Shown here: in pieces, positions 17,663 through 27,013 of the stretch
Position numbering within the stretch: the stretch's first letter is position 1
Layout: the number at the start of each line of letters is the position of its first letter
Assembly (NCBI RefSeq): GCF_013284035.1
Contig: NZ_CP054141.1
Coordinates: 310,001 to 374,000 of the forward strand
Source of the DNA: Flavobacterium sp. M31R6
Lineage (GTDB): Bacteria; Bacteroidota; Bacteroidia; Flavobacteriales; Flavobacteriaceae
Length of the DNA stretch: 64,000 nt
Direction: 5' to 3'
Translations under genes and position numbers: made by a program
The notes under the pieces: generated by a model
The model's input: only the letters and a program-made list of their open reading frames with translations
Told to the model about the DNA's origin: nothing
The model's database searches: none

Positions 17663-17743
17663 AAGTCAAGTTTAACACAACATTTGCAACTTTAAGGGTT
17701 ATTTAACTATTATTTTTTTTGATAATGCAATAAAAATGAAATT

Positions 17744-18904
17744 TTACAGAGTTCCTCGCAATTGCTGTTCACGCTCTATTGATTCAAAAAGCGCCTTAAA
17801 GTTCCCCGCACCAAATCCTTTTGCTCCCATTCTTTGAATAATTTCAAAAAACAAAGTTGGACGATCTTGAACTGGTTTGGTGAAAATTTGTAATAAATAA
17901 CCATCTTCGTCGGCATCTACCATAATGGCAAGTTTTTCTATTTCGGCCAAATCCTCTTTCATCATATCCATATGCACTCCCAATCGTTCTGGAATGGCCT
18001 CATAATAGGTATGTGGTGGTGCCGATAAAAATTCTACTCCTCTTGCTTTTAATTGTGAAACTGTTTTTATGATATCATCGGTGGCGATGGCGATGTGCTG
18101 AATTCCAGGCCCTCCATAAAAATCCAAGTATTCTTCGATTTGCGATTTTTTCTTTCCTTCGGCTGGTTCATTGATTGGGAATTTAATTCTTCCATTTCCG
18201 TTTGACATTACTTTACTCATTAAAGCCGAATATTCGGTATTGATTTGTTTGTCATCAAAAGAAAGGAAGTTTACAAATCCCATCACGTCTTCATAGAATT
18301 TCACCCAAGTATTCATTTCGTTCCAACCCACATTTCCTACCATGTGGTCAATGTATTTCAGTCCTGTTGGTTCTGGATTGTAATCGGATTTCCATTCTTT
18401 GTATCCTGGCAAGAAAACACCGTTATAGTTTTTTCGCTCCACAAAAATATGGACTGTTTCACCATAAGTGTAGATACCTGAACGCACTACTTCCCCAAAC
18501 TCATCTTTTTCAACCGTTGGCTCCATAAAAGAACGAGCTCCACGTTTCATAGTCTCCTCATAAGCACTTCTTGAGTCTTCTACCCAAAGTGCAGCTACTT
18601 TTACTCCGTCACCATGTTTTTTCAAATGGTCGTGTAGAGGAGAATCCTGCGTTAATGGAGTGGTTAAAACGATGCGGATTTTGTCTTGTTTCAACACATA
18701 AGACGTTCTGTCTTTTACGCCTGTTTCCAATCCGGCATACGCCAATGACTGGTAACCAAAAGCAGTTTTATAATAATGTGCCGATTGTTTTGCGTTGCCT
18801 ACGTAAAATTCTACATAATCGGTTCCTAAAAGCGGAAGGAAATCTTGCGCTCCTTCGAATATTTTCTCTAATCCGTATTCTACTGATTTTACTTCTTTTG
18901 CCAT
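17744..18904 (-). CDS. hppD: 4-hydroxyphenylpyruvate dioxygenase
   Basis: A 386-aa Fe(II) enzyme that turns 4-hydroxyphenylpyruvate into homogentisate in tyrosine breakdown. It has two vicinal-oxygen-chelate halves. The first begins DYVEFYVGNAKQSAHYYKTAFGY; the second holds the metal site: the first His in LKYIDHMVGNV, the second in GIQHIAIATDDI, and the Glu in the C-terminal PTLFFEIIQRMGAKGFGAGNFKALFE signature. Length and order are normal. The next enzyme in the pathway, hmgA, lies upstream on the same strand, 255 bp away, with two repeat elements between them. Confidence 0.96.
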   Translation of the reverse strand: MAKEVKSVEYGLEKIFEGAQDFLPLLGTDYVEFYVGNAKQSAHYYKTAFGYQSLAYAGLETGVKDRTSYVLKQDKIRIVLTTPLTQDSPLHDHLKKHGDGVKVAALWVEDSRSAYEETMKRGARSFMEPTVEKDEFGEVVRSGIYTYGETVHIFVERKNYNGVFLPGYKEWKSDYNPEPTGLKYIDHMVGNVGWNEMNTWVKFYEDVMGFVNFLSFDDKQINTEYSALMSKVMSNGNGRIKFPINEPAEGKKKSQIEEYLDFYGGPGIQHIAIATDDIIKTVSQLKARGVEFLSAPPHTYYEAIPERLGVHMDMMKEDLAEIEKLAIMVDADEDGYLLQIFTKPVQDRPTLFFEIIQRMGAKGFGAGNFKALFESIEREQQLRGTL

Positions 18905-18974
18905 GATGTTTATTTGTTTAATCGGTTAATCGTTAAATTGATGTGCCGAAATGTTGTTGATTTCTCTAAAGCCC

Positions 18975-19047
18975 TAGCCCTGATAGTAGTGGAAATCCTA
19001 CCGATTTTTTTTCGGGAGATTGCAACGGATAGCAGGAAATAGCTCCT
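18975..19047. repeat. Short structured intergenic repeat, copy B
   Basis: A 73-bp element opening TAGCCCTGATAGTAGTGG-AAATCCT and closing GCAACGGATAGCAGGAAATAGC-TCCT, matching copy A at 6272 at both ends. The centre here is a short CCGA/TCGG hairpin with a T-rich loop, unlike copy A, so only the ends are conserved. It lies between hmgA and hppD. Confidence 0.65.
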
Positions 19048-19106
19048 AATTATTTTTTAAATGTGATTGTTTTAAACTGATGTCCTAAACGTGATATACT
19101 AAGTGA

Positions 19107-19159
19107 GATTAGCTAACGCTCCGTTCGCTTCGCTCGGGTGCTTCGTTCCTCGCAATGAC
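19107..19159. repeat. GTCATTGCGAGGAACGAAGC-type palindromic repeat
   Basis: Read on the minus strand it begins GTCATTGCGAGGAACGAAGC and continues with the GAGCGAAGCGAACGGAGC inverted block. This sequence type is a widespread dispersed repeat in many bacterial genomes, including Bacteroidota. It abuts the hmgA stop codon directly. It may act as a transcript-end hairpin. Confidence 0.55.
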
Positions 19160-20317
19160 TTACTCTACCCAAGATTTATAATACTGTCCATCGTCTATTC
19201 CCATAGCTTCTTCGGTTACCATAAGTGGTCGAAAGGTATCGACCATTACTGCCAATTCTTGCGTCTCCTTGTGTCCAATACTGCGTTCCATGGCACCTGG
19301 AGCAGGCCCGTGCGGAATTCCTTTCGGATGTAATGTGATGTGTCCTTGCTCGATATTGTTTCGGCTCATGAAATCGCCATCTACATAATACAACACCTCG
19401 TCGCTGTCAATATTACTGTGATTGTATGGCGCCGGAATGGATTTCGGGTGGTAATCGTAAAGTCTTGGCACGAAAGAACAAACTACAAAAGTACCTGTCT
19501 CGAATGTTTGATGCACAGGTGGCGGTTGGTGTACACGGCCTGTTATAGGTTCGAAATTGTGGATGGAAAATCCGTATGGAAAGTTGTAACCGTCCCAACC
19601 CACAACGTCAAAAGGATGTGTTGCATAAACTACTTCATGCATCATTCCTTCTTTTTTCATTTTGATGACAAAATCACCTTTTTCGTCATGCGATTCCAAT
19701 TCGTTTGGCAAAATAAAATCACGCTCACAAAATGGCGAATGTTCCAAGTGTTGTCCCGATTCATTTTTATAGCGTTTCGGCGTATAAAAAGGAGAATAGG
19801 ATTCTACGTAAAACAAACGATTATCTTCGGTTTCAAACTCGATTTGATAAATGATTCCGCGTGGAATAATCAAATAATCCCCATACTCAAAAGGGATATT
19901 CCCAAGCATTGTACGAAGTTTTCCTTTGCCTTTGTGTATAAAAATCATTTCATCGGCATCGGCATTTTTATAGAAATAAGATGTCAATGATTTTCTTGGC
20001 GCTGCCAATCCTATGATGCAGTCTTTATTAACCAACATGGCTTTTCGGCTGTCCAAGAAATCGTCTTCGGGTTTCAATTCGAAACCTTTCAATAATAATG
20101 ATTTTATGTTTTTCCCAATTGCAATTTTGGGCTCAACCGAATACGATTTTAGTATTTCTTTGACCTGAGTAGGTCGATGAATGTGATAAGACAATGAGGA
20201 GTGACCATGAAATCCCTCTGTACCAAATAGTTGTTCGTAATACAAACCTCCATTTGGTTTTTCAAACTGGGTGTGTCTTTTAGGAGGAATATTTCCTAGT
20301 TTATGATATATTGGCAT
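19160..20317 (-). CDS. hmgA: Homogentisate 1,2-dioxygenase
   Basis: A 385-aa non-haem iron enzyme that opens the ring of homogentisate to maleylacetoacetate. It is a cupin-fold protein. Visible marks are the N-terminal GGLYYEQLFGTEGFHGHSSL, the cupin core DEMIFIHKGKGKLRTMLGNIPFEYGDYLIIPRG, and the metal-site region HNFEPITGRVHQPPPVHQTFE and ITLHPKGIPHGP. It is shorter than the human enzyme (about 445 aa), as is usual for the bacterial short type. It acts directly after hppD. Confidence 0.94.
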   Translation of the reverse strand: MPIYHKLGNIPPKRHTQFEKPNGGLYYEQLFGTEGFHGHSSLSYHIHRPTQVKEILKSYSVEPKIAIGKNIKSLLLKGFELKPEDDFLDSRKAMLVNKDCIIGLAAPRKSLTSYFYKNADADEMIFIHKGKGKLRTMLGNIPFEYGDYLIIPRGIIYQIEFETEDNRLFYVESYSPFYTPKRYKNESGQHLEHSPFCERDFILPNELESHDEKGDFVIKMKKEGMMHEVVYATHPFDVVGWDGYNFPYGFSIHNFEPITGRVHQPPPVHQTFETGTFVVCSFVPRLYDYHPKSIPAPYNHSNIDSDEVLYYVDGDFMSRNNIEQGHITLHPKGIPHGPAPGAMERSIGHKETQELAVMVDTFRPLMVTEEAMGIDDGQYYKSWVE

Positions 20318-20559
20318 AACAATTTAAATTAGATAGTAAACAATTCGTAAAAATCGTAGCGTCAAATAGTTAGCTTTTTTAAGCACAACTTTGATATACA
20401 CAATCAAGTATTCAATTCTTTGACAATACTAATAGGCTAATTGCACCAATAAAATCACTCTGGATTTCTTTTGATTAGGAATTGAAGATACTCTAATAAA
20501 CCCGTCCAATTTGTTTTCATAATTACAAATATCGTAATTTTTATTTAAAAAAATACAAA

Positions 20560-22755
20560 TTAAAATATAAATCCAATACTAAACCAAAGGTATGAGTTTG
20601 AAGTTTCCGGAGACCAGGAATATTTTATTTCGACTGGACCAATCACGGTTTCCAATCCGTAACCCAAGGCATATCCTGAATACTTGGGCCACGAAATCCA
20701 ATCCAAGGAATCGTATAAATCGTCTTCTAAATTGGCATAATTGGCCGAAAAATTAAGATGATTCTTTTTCAAAATTTCAAAGTCAAGTGTAATTGTGCTT
20801 TCCAAATAACTATTGCCCGCAATACTTAAATAATCATAGCCATAAAAATACTTGAAATTATTTGTACTATTAAATCCATAACCTCCCAAAATAAAGTCAA
20901 AATAAGGCAAACTTTTATTTCCAATTGAGGCACCTGCTTCGGCCTGAAACTTTATTGTTGTGTTCTTAAAAATTGTTCTTGCGATACCGGCTTCGCCACT
21001 TATAATGGAGAATGGCTCAAAATTAGCTGAACTTTCAGATGAAAACATATAAAACTGTGGATTTCCCGAAAAATACCACCCTTTTTTGGGGAAATATTTA
21101 TTGTCGTAGGAATCGTATTTTATATACCCAAAAAGGCTGAAATAATTGCTTTTGGTAATCGTTGGCTCTAATTCAAGTGTTTCGGAAGTAATGTCAAGAT
21201 ATTCAAATTCTGCCCCAACACCGATAAGGAATTTTTGGGCAAATATGGATTGAAGATACACCTGATTGGACAAATCAAGATAATCTATATTTATAGAATT
21301 TGTCCCGTCACTATTATAGGTAATCACGCTAACTGGAATGTTTTTGTTAAATTGATGTAATTGAGACTTAAAACCATAACTCAACTGAAATCCATTGTCA
21401 ATATAGTAGTCAAAAGAATACCTTATATTGTCTCCCAAAACCAAATCGGCTGATAAAAAATCATTTTTGAAAAACGTTTTTTTGTTGGTCACATTGGCCA
21501 AAATAGCACTTTTATACAACCCATCGTAATGCAATCCAAATTTTAATTGTGTTTTCACGGGACTTTCGGTTAACGTGAGAATCAAATCATCATAGGCTCC
21601 ATTTTTCTCAAAATAATAGCTCACAGCACTGAAATTTTGGGTCGCATTAAGATTATTAATTCCCGTTTCCAAGTTTCTAAAACTTATTTTGGATCCTGGC
21701 TTAAAGTTTAATTTCCCAATAATATAATCTCTGGAATAATTTTGCAGTTCATTTGTTTTAATATCAACAATCGTCAAACTATCAGTCTCTACTTTTAATT
21801 TAGGTTTATGGTAAGGATTCGCTTTATCTACCAAAATGTCAATTTTTTCATATACTGCAAAAGTGGCATCTTCTCCTTTTTTGATAATTTCTGCGGCCTT
21901 GTCAAAGGTTACCACTCCGTAATTTTTTACGTCTGGTTTGATATAAACTTCAGTGAGATTTGCATTTACTTTCATTCTTTCAATCATTTGCAGATTGGTA
22001 ATCTGAAAGAAAATTTTTGAAGCGCTTCTTAATTCGTCCTTACTGAGTAAACCCGATTGCACATCAACTCCTATTATTATATCAGCTCCCATTTTCCGAA
22101 CTTCTTCAATAGGATAATTATTGATTACTCCTCCATCTACAATGAGGTTATTATCAATTACGACCGGCGAAAATATAGAGGGCAAAGAAGAACTCCCTGT
22201 TATTGCCTGGGCTAAAATTCCTTTGTCAAAAACCACTTGTTCCCCAAGTGCAATATTGGTACCAACACACAAAAAAGGAATTGGCAGTTCATTAAAATCA
22301 CGAACATGTCGAACTGGCAATGTCAATCGACTCAATAAATTGAAATTATACATACCTTTTGACAATGCCTCGGGAGCACCAATACTGAATTTATTGAAAG
22401 GAAGTGTCAAGGCATACAATTCATCATTTCTCTTTTCATAAAAATTCTTAGAAGATCGGGGAATATAATCGTTCAGGACATTGCTGAAGTTGGTTACATT
22501 AATAATAGAATCGATTTGTTTGGCATTATATCCCATCGCATAAAGCCCACCAATAACAGCTCCCATGCTAGTTCCGCCAATGTAATCTATCTTTATTCCG
22601 GCATCTTCCAAAACATTTAGGACACCGATATGTGCAAAACCCTTGGCTCCACCTCCACTCAACACCAAACCTATCTTAGGCCTCTTTGGTGTGTCTTGGG
22701 AAAATGAATTCAAACAAGTAAAAAACAAAAGAATAAAAATCAGTATTCTATACAT
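20560..22755 (-). CDS. Patatin-like phospholipase fused to an outer-membrane barrel
   Basis: A 731-aa protein. It has a signal peptide (MYRILIFILLFFTCLNSFSQ), then a patatin domain with the oxyanion loop GLVLSGGGAKGFAHIG, nucleophile Ser63 in GGTSMGA and Asp206 in VDGG. A POTRA-like stretch follows (about 325-400), then a BamA/surface-antigen-type beta-barrel ending in a terminal Phe. This is the type Vd (PlpD-like) autotransporter layout, so the lipase is probably exposed or released at the surface. The ATG at 22755 is preferred to a TTG three codons earlier. It follows uvrC by 10 bp. Confidence 0.92.
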   Translation of the reverse strand: MYRILIFILLFFTCLNSFSQDTPKRPKIGLVLSGGGAKGFAHIGVLNVLEDAGIKIDYIGGTSMGAVIGGLYAMGYNAKQIDSIINVTNFSNVLNDYIPRSSKNFYEKRNDELYALTLPFNKFSIGAPEALSKGMYNFNLLSRLTLPVRHVRDFNELPIPFLCVGTNIALGEQVVFDKGILAQAITGSSSLPSIFSPVVIDNNLIVDGGVINNYPIEEVRKMGADIIIGVDVQSGLLSKDELRSASKIFFQITNLQMIERMKVNANLTEVYIKPDVKNYGVVTFDKAAEIIKKGEDATFAVYEKIDILVDKANPYHKPKLKVETDSLTIVDIKTNELQNYSRDYIIGKLNFKPGSKISFRNLETGINNLNATQNFSAVSYYFEKNGAYDDLILTLTESPVKTQLKFGLHYDGLYKSAILANVTNKKTFFKNDFLSADLVLGDNIRYSFDYYIDNGFQLSYGFKSQLHQFNKNIPVSVITYNSDGTNSINIDYLDLSNQVYLQSIFAQKFLIGVGAEFEYLDITSETLELEPTITKSNYFSLFGYIKYDSYDNKYFPKKGWYFSGNPQFYMFSSESSANFEPFSIISGEAGIARTIFKNTTIKFQAEAGASIGNKSLPYFDFILGGYGFNSTNNFKYFYGYDYLSIAGNSYLESTITLDFEILKKNHLNFSANYANLEDDLYDSLDWISWPKYSGYALGYGLETVIGPVEIKYSWSPETSNSYLWFSIGFIF

Positions 22756-22765
22756 AAAGGGCAAA

Positions 22766-24559
22766 TTACTTTGTTTTGTAAAAGTCGGTAATTTTTTTGG
22801 CTTTTGACATACCTATAACGTCAGAAATTTCTTTTTCGGTTGCCAATTTCAATCTTTTAACACTTTTAAAATGTTGAATTAACGTTTGCATTGTTTTTTC
22901 TCCAATTCCGGGAATACTTTCTATAGAAGAATTCAGCGCTGCCTTACTTCTTTTATCTCTGTGGAAAGTAATTCCAAAACGGTGTGCTTCATTTCGCAAT
23001 TGCTGAATAACCTTCAATGTTTCTGACTTTTTATCCAAATACAGCGGGATAGAATCACCAGGGTAAAATAATTCTTCCAGCCTTTTGGCAATTCCTATAA
23101 TGGCAATTTTACCTCTTAATCCCAAAGCATCAATACTTTTTAATGCCGATGATAATTGTCCTTTTCCTCCATCGATAATAATCAAATTGGGCAAAGGTTC
23201 GTTTTCGTCCAGTAACCTTTTATAACGACGATAGACTATTTCTTCCATCGAAGCAAAATCGTCCGGGCCAACTACAGTTTTGACATTAAAATGCCTGTAA
23301 TCCTTCTTGCTCGCTTTTCCGTCTTTGAATACCACGCAAGCAGCTACAGGATTGGTTCCTTGAATGTTTGAGTTATCAAAGCATTCTATATGTCTAGGTT
23401 CTACCGGTAATCGCAAATCACTTTTCATTTGAGCCATGATTCTATTGGTATGGCGGTCTGGGTCTACTATCTGTAATTGTTTCAGCTGTTCGATTCTGTA
23501 AAACTTAGCGTTGCGAACCGACAAATCCAATATTTGTTTTTTATCCCCCAGTTGTGGTACCGTAATTTTTATCGTTGGCTCCAAATCCACATCAAAAGGA
23601 ACAATCACTTCCTTGGACAGTAATTGGAAACGCTCCCGCAATTCTATTATCGCCAATTCTAGCAGTTCTTCATCCGTTTCCTCAAGTTTCTTCTTGATTT
23701 CCATGGTATGTGAACGAATAATTGATCCGTGCGAAATTTGCAGAAAATTGATAAAAGCGGCACTTTCGTCAGAAACAATGGAGAAAACATCTATATTCGT
23801 AATCTTTGGATTTACAATCGTAGAACGCGATTGGTAATTCTCCAACACTTCTATCTTTTCTTTTATTTTTTGTGCCTCTTCAAAATGCATATCCTGTGCC
23901 AAACTGGTCATGAGACGCTTGAAATCTTTCATGCTCTCCTTAAAATTTCCTTTTAGAATTTCGCGGATAGCATCGACTTGTTTTTGATAATGTTCTAATG
24001 TTTCAAACCCTTCACACGGTCCTTTGCAATTGCCAATGTGATACTCCAAACACACTTTGAATTTGCCACTATTGATATTATTTTGATTCAAATCGTAGTT
24101 GCAGGTTCGTAACGGATAGAGTTCTTTTATTAAATCCAAAATTGTATGAACCGTCTTAAAATTGGTATAAGGGCCAAAATATTCCGATCCGTCTTTGACC
24201 ATTCTGCGGGTGGCAAAAATTCGGGAAAATGGTTCTTTCTTAATACACAGCCATGGATAGCTTTTGTCATCCCGCAGCAGCACATTGTATCTGGGTTGCA
24301 AGGTTTTTATCAGATTGTTTTCCAATAAAAGGGCATCTGTTTCGGTGGGAACAACGATGTGCTTGATCGTTACAATTTTCTTAACCAGAACATTCGTTTT
24401 AGCAGTGTCGTGTATTTTATTAAAATAAGACGAGACTCTTTTTTTAAGATTCTTGGCTTTACCTACATATAAAATCTTCCCTTCCTTGTCGTAATATTGA
24501 TATACACCAGGACCATCAGGTAAGGTTTGTATTTGCAGAGCTAAATTAGGGTTGGTCAT
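22766..24559 (-). CDS. uvrC: Excinuclease ABC subunit C
   Basis: A 597-aa DNA repair nuclease that makes both cuts around bulky lesions with UvrB. The N-terminal GIY-YIG nuclease is seen in LPDGPGVYQYYDKEGKILYVGKAKNLKKRV, the UvrB-binding region in the middle (MHFEEAQKIKEKIEVLENYQ), the RNase H-like C-terminal nuclease in ECFDNSNIQGTNPVAACVVFKDGKASK and LIIIDGGKGQLSSA, and helix-hairpin-helix repeats at the end (IESIPGIGEKTMQTLI). Length is normal. The promoter is at 24652-24622. Confidence 0.97.
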   Translation of the reverse strand: MTNPNLALQIQTLPDGPGVYQYYDKEGKILYVGKAKNLKKRVSSYFNKIHDTAKTNVLVKKIVTIKHIVVPTETDALLLENNLIKTLQPRYNVLLRDDKSYPWLCIKKEPFSRIFATRRMVKDGSEYFGPYTNFKTVHTILDLIKELYPLRTCNYDLNQNNINSGKFKVCLEYHIGNCKGPCEGFETLEHYQKQVDAIREILKGNFKESMKDFKRLMTSLAQDMHFEEAQKIKEKIEVLENYQSRSTIVNPKITNIDVFSIVSDESAAFINFLQISHGSIIRSHTMEIKKKLEETDEELLELAIIELRERFQLLSKEVIVPFDVDLEPTIKITVPQLGDKKQILDLSVRNAKFYRIEQLKQLQIVDPDRHTNRIMAQMKSDLRLPVEPRHIECFDNSNIQGTNPVAACVVFKDGKASKKDYRHFNVKTVVGPDDFASMEEIVYRRYKRLLDENEPLPNLIIIDGGKGQLSSALKSIDALGLRGKIAIIGIAKRLEELFYPGDSIPLYLDKKSETLKVIQQLRNEAHRFGITFHRDKRSKAALNSSIESIPGIGEKTMQTLIQHFKSVKRLKLATEKEISDVIGMSKAKKITDFYKTK

Positions 24560-24621
24560 TTTTTTAAAAGCTTCTGAGAATTAATTCGTTGTGGTAAAAA
24601 AGTCCCAATTCTTCATTTTTT

Positions 24622-24652
24622 CAAATTTACAAATAACAATCACGCAAACCAA
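24622..24652 (-). promoter_or_regulatory. Promoter of the uvrC-patatin operon
   Basis: On the minus strand TTG (24652-24650), a 20-bp spacer, TAAATTTG (24629-24622). It matches the Flavobacterium consensus and lies 62 bp upstream of the uvrC ATG. Confidence 0.5.
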
Positions 24653-24709
24653 TATGATTTTCTTAATACCAAATAAATAATTTCTATATTTAGATTTTTA
24701 TTTTATAAC

Positions 24710-25687
24710 ATGAAAAACTCAAGACCATTAGTGATTTTTGGCGAAAGTGTTTTGCCTGGAGAAAGTAAAACAATTCAACTAGAAATTGCCAGATTACATA
24801 CCACTACTAAACTAACGATTCCAATTATCGTAAAACGTTCCAAAATTGAAGGTCCAGTTGTCCTTTTTTCGGGCGGGATTCATGGAGATGAATTTAACGG
24901 TATCGAAATCGTGAGGCAACTCATCAGCAAAAAAATAAACAAACCCAAAAAAGGCACTATCATTTGTATTCCCATTATAAATATTTATGGATTTATAAAT
25001 AGATCCCGAGATTTTCCAGATGGAAGAGACTTAAATCGAGTATTTCCAGGAAGCAAAAAAGGTTCGTTGGCCAGCCGATTTGCTTATCATATCATAACCG
25101 ACATCATGCCTCTGGTAGATTATGCAGTTGATTTTCATGCAGGAGGTGCCAGCCGATTTAATGCTCCACAAATTAGGCTTACGCCAAATAACCCTGCTGT
25201 AAAACTATTGGCCGATGCTTTTAATGCACCATTCACCTTATTTTCAAAAAATATAGCGGGCTCTTTCAGAAGTTCCAGTGAAAAAATAAATGTAAAAATG
25301 CTTCTTTTTGAAGGAGGAAAATCTTTAGACATTAATCACGAAGTAGCACAGGAAGGCATCAATGGAGTCAAACGCCTTTTAAAACATTTGGATATGTTGG
25401 ACCCTAAACATTACGTTCCAGCTCAAAAAAAGCCAACAATTTACATTGAAAAATCGGGCTGGTTACGTGCCAAATGTTCGGGTTTATTAATCGACAATAA
25501 CTTAGTTGGACAGTTTGTAAAAAAAGGAACAATATTAGGAATGATAACAGATCCTTTTGGGAAATTTGAACGAAAAATAAAAGCTCCAAATGACGGATAT
25601 GTACTCAACGCCAACCACTCTCCCATTGTATATCAAGGAGATGCGATTTACCACCTTTCAAATACTGCCGAAGAAGATAGCGAGTAA
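24710..25687 (+). CDS. Succinylglutamate desuccinylase/aspartoacylase-family deacylase
   Basis: A 325-aa zinc hydrolase of the M14-like AstE/AspA family. Zinc ligands are His58 and Glu61 (SGGIHGDEFNG) and His143 (DFHAGG), with the substrate-binding RDLNRVFPG segment between them. The C-terminal third is a biotinyl-lipoyl-like beta domain (GQFVKKGTILGMITDPFGKFERKIKAPNDGYVL). It removes an acyl group from an amino acid or related amide; the exact substrate cannot be read. It has no clear partner; the next gene starts 63 bp later and has its own -7 box. Confidence 0.88.
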   Translation: MKNSRPLVIFGESVLPGESKTIQLEIARLHTTTKLTIPIIVKRSKIEGPVVLFSGGIHGDEFNGIEIVRQLISKKINKPKKGTIICIPIINIYGFINRSRDFPDGRDLNRVFPGSKKGSLASRFAYHIITDIMPLVDYAVDFHAGGASRFNAPQIRLTPNNPAVKLLADAFNAPFTLFSKNIAGSFRSSSEKINVKMLLFEGGKSLDINHEVAQEGINGVKRLLKHLDMLDPKHYVPAQKKPTIYIEKSGWLRAKCSGLLIDNNLVGQFVKKGTILGMITDPFGKFERKIKAPNDGYVLNANHSPIVYQGDAIYHLSNTAEEDSE

Positions 25688-25726
25688 AACCTAACAATTA
25701 TCATGTTTTCTCCCAACCAATACTCT

Positions 25727-25734
25727 TATTTTTG
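25727..25734 (+). promoter_or_regulatory. Candidate -7 box of the PLP decarboxylase gene
   Basis: TATTTTTG matches TAnnTTTG and lies 16 bp before the ATG. No good -33 box was found. Confidence 0.35.
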
Positions 25735-25750
25735 AATAAAATTTGAGATT

Positions 25751-27013
25751 ATGTTATATTGGAAAAAGTTATCCCAAAAAGAGAGACAGGCCCGAATTGA
25801 GAAAGCATTAGAGGAAAATGTCAATTTTACTTTGGACACTTCTTTAGGATACCCAGCCTCAAAACTAGACAGTAAAGTATATTATGAGGATGCCTCTTTT
25901 TTGACAGATGCGCCCACTTTGAAAACTTATGTGGCCAATCCCAACCATATTGGCTGTCATACTCTGGGTACTTCCGAAAAAGCATTTAAAGGTACTCAAG
26001 AAATGGAACGTGAAGTTTTGGATGTACTGGCAGTCGATCTTTTCAAAGCACAACCCAAATCGTATGACGGATACATTTCTCCAGGTGGAACCGAAGCCAA
26101 CATTCAAGCCATTTGGATGTATCGCAATTATTTCAGCTATAAACTTGGTGCCAATCCGTATGAAATTGCGATTTTAGCCTCAGAAGACACTCATTACTCT
26201 ATCCCAAAAGCGGCCAATATCCTGATGCTTGATTGGCTAAAAGTTCCGGTTGATTTCAATACCCGAGAAATTGACACTTTCCAATTGGAAAACATCATTA
26301 TTAAGGCCAAAGAAAAAGGCAAAAAATATTTCATCGTAATCTCCAATATGGGAACTACCATGTTTGGAGCTATTGACAATCCCAACGATTATATTGAAGT
26401 TTTAGAAAAACATCATTTGACTTATAAAATACATATTGATGGTGCTTATGGTGGTTTTATCTATCCGTTAAGTAACAAGGAATCGGAGCTTAATTTTGAA
26501 AATCCAAAAATCAGCTCCATAACCATCGATGCTCACAAAATGCTACAAGCCCCTTATGGCACGGGTATTTTTCTTTGCCGAAAAGGTTTAATTGAAAACG
26601 TTTTGACCAAAGAGGCTGAATATATAGAAGGAATGGATTTAACCCTTTGTGGTAGCCGATCAGGTTCCAATGCTGTAGCAGTTTGGATGATTTTATTCAC
26701 CTATGGTCCTTTCGGTTGGTGCGAAAAAGTGCGTATTTTACAAATGAGAACGCAGTGGCTTTGCGACCGATTAGACGAATTGAAAGTAGCCTATTTTAGA
26801 GAACCTTTTATGAATATTGTTACCATTCAAGCTCAATACATTGAAGAAGCATTGGTCAAAAAATTTGATTTGGTACCCCAAAAACACAATGGTGATAATT
26901 CATGGTATAAAATTGTGATTATGGATCATGTAGAAGTAGATCATTTGAGTACTTTTATACACGATCTAAAAGAATCACTTTATGTTGAAAAAGGAATTAA
27001 GACAGAAGTATAA
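25751..27013 (+). CDS. PLP-dependent group II amino acid decarboxylase
   Basis: A 420-aa fold-type I PLP enzyme. The cofactor lysine is Lys263 in SSITIDAHKMLQAPYGTGIF; the cofactor-binding SPGGTEANIQAIWMYRN and the Asp in HIDGAYGGF are in place. It resembles histidine and aromatic amino acid decarboxylases of the short bacterial type, but the amino acid used cannot be stated. It overlaps the next gene by 32 bp, so the two are co-transcribed. Confidence 0.87.
   Translation: MLYWKKLSQKERQARIEKALEENVNFTLDTSLGYPASKLDSKVYYEDASFLTDAPTLKTYVANPNHIGCHTLGTSEKAFKGTQEMEREVLDVLAVDLFKAQPKSYDGYISPGGTEANIQAIWMYRNYFSYKLGANPYEIAILASEDTHYSIPKAANILMLDWLKVPVDFNTREIDTFQLENIIIKAKEKGKKYFIVISNMGTTMFGAIDNPNDYIEVLEKHHLTYKIHIDGAYGGFIYPLSNKESELNFENPKISSITIDAHKMLQAPYGTGIFLCRKGLIENVLTKEAEYIEGMDLTLCGSRSGSNAVAVWMILFTYGPFGWCEKVRILQMRTQWLCDRLDELKVAYFREPFMNIVTIQAQYIEEALVKKFDLVPQKHNGDNSWYKIVIMDHVEVDHLSTFIHDLKESLYVEKGIKTEV

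Noticed and set aside
17573..17695. 40-aa basic + strand frame (MKIYMKLRRKPPLPD...) with a flavobacterial-looking leader
   Set aside because: The minus-strand promoter, hairpins and terminator explain the region better as a small RNA; the frame is short and overlaps those signals. Kept only as an alternative.
19340..19990. 216-codon + strand frame inside hmgA
   Set aside because: It is antisense to a clear homogentisate dioxygenase and has the aromatic, Ile-rich composition of a shadow frame.
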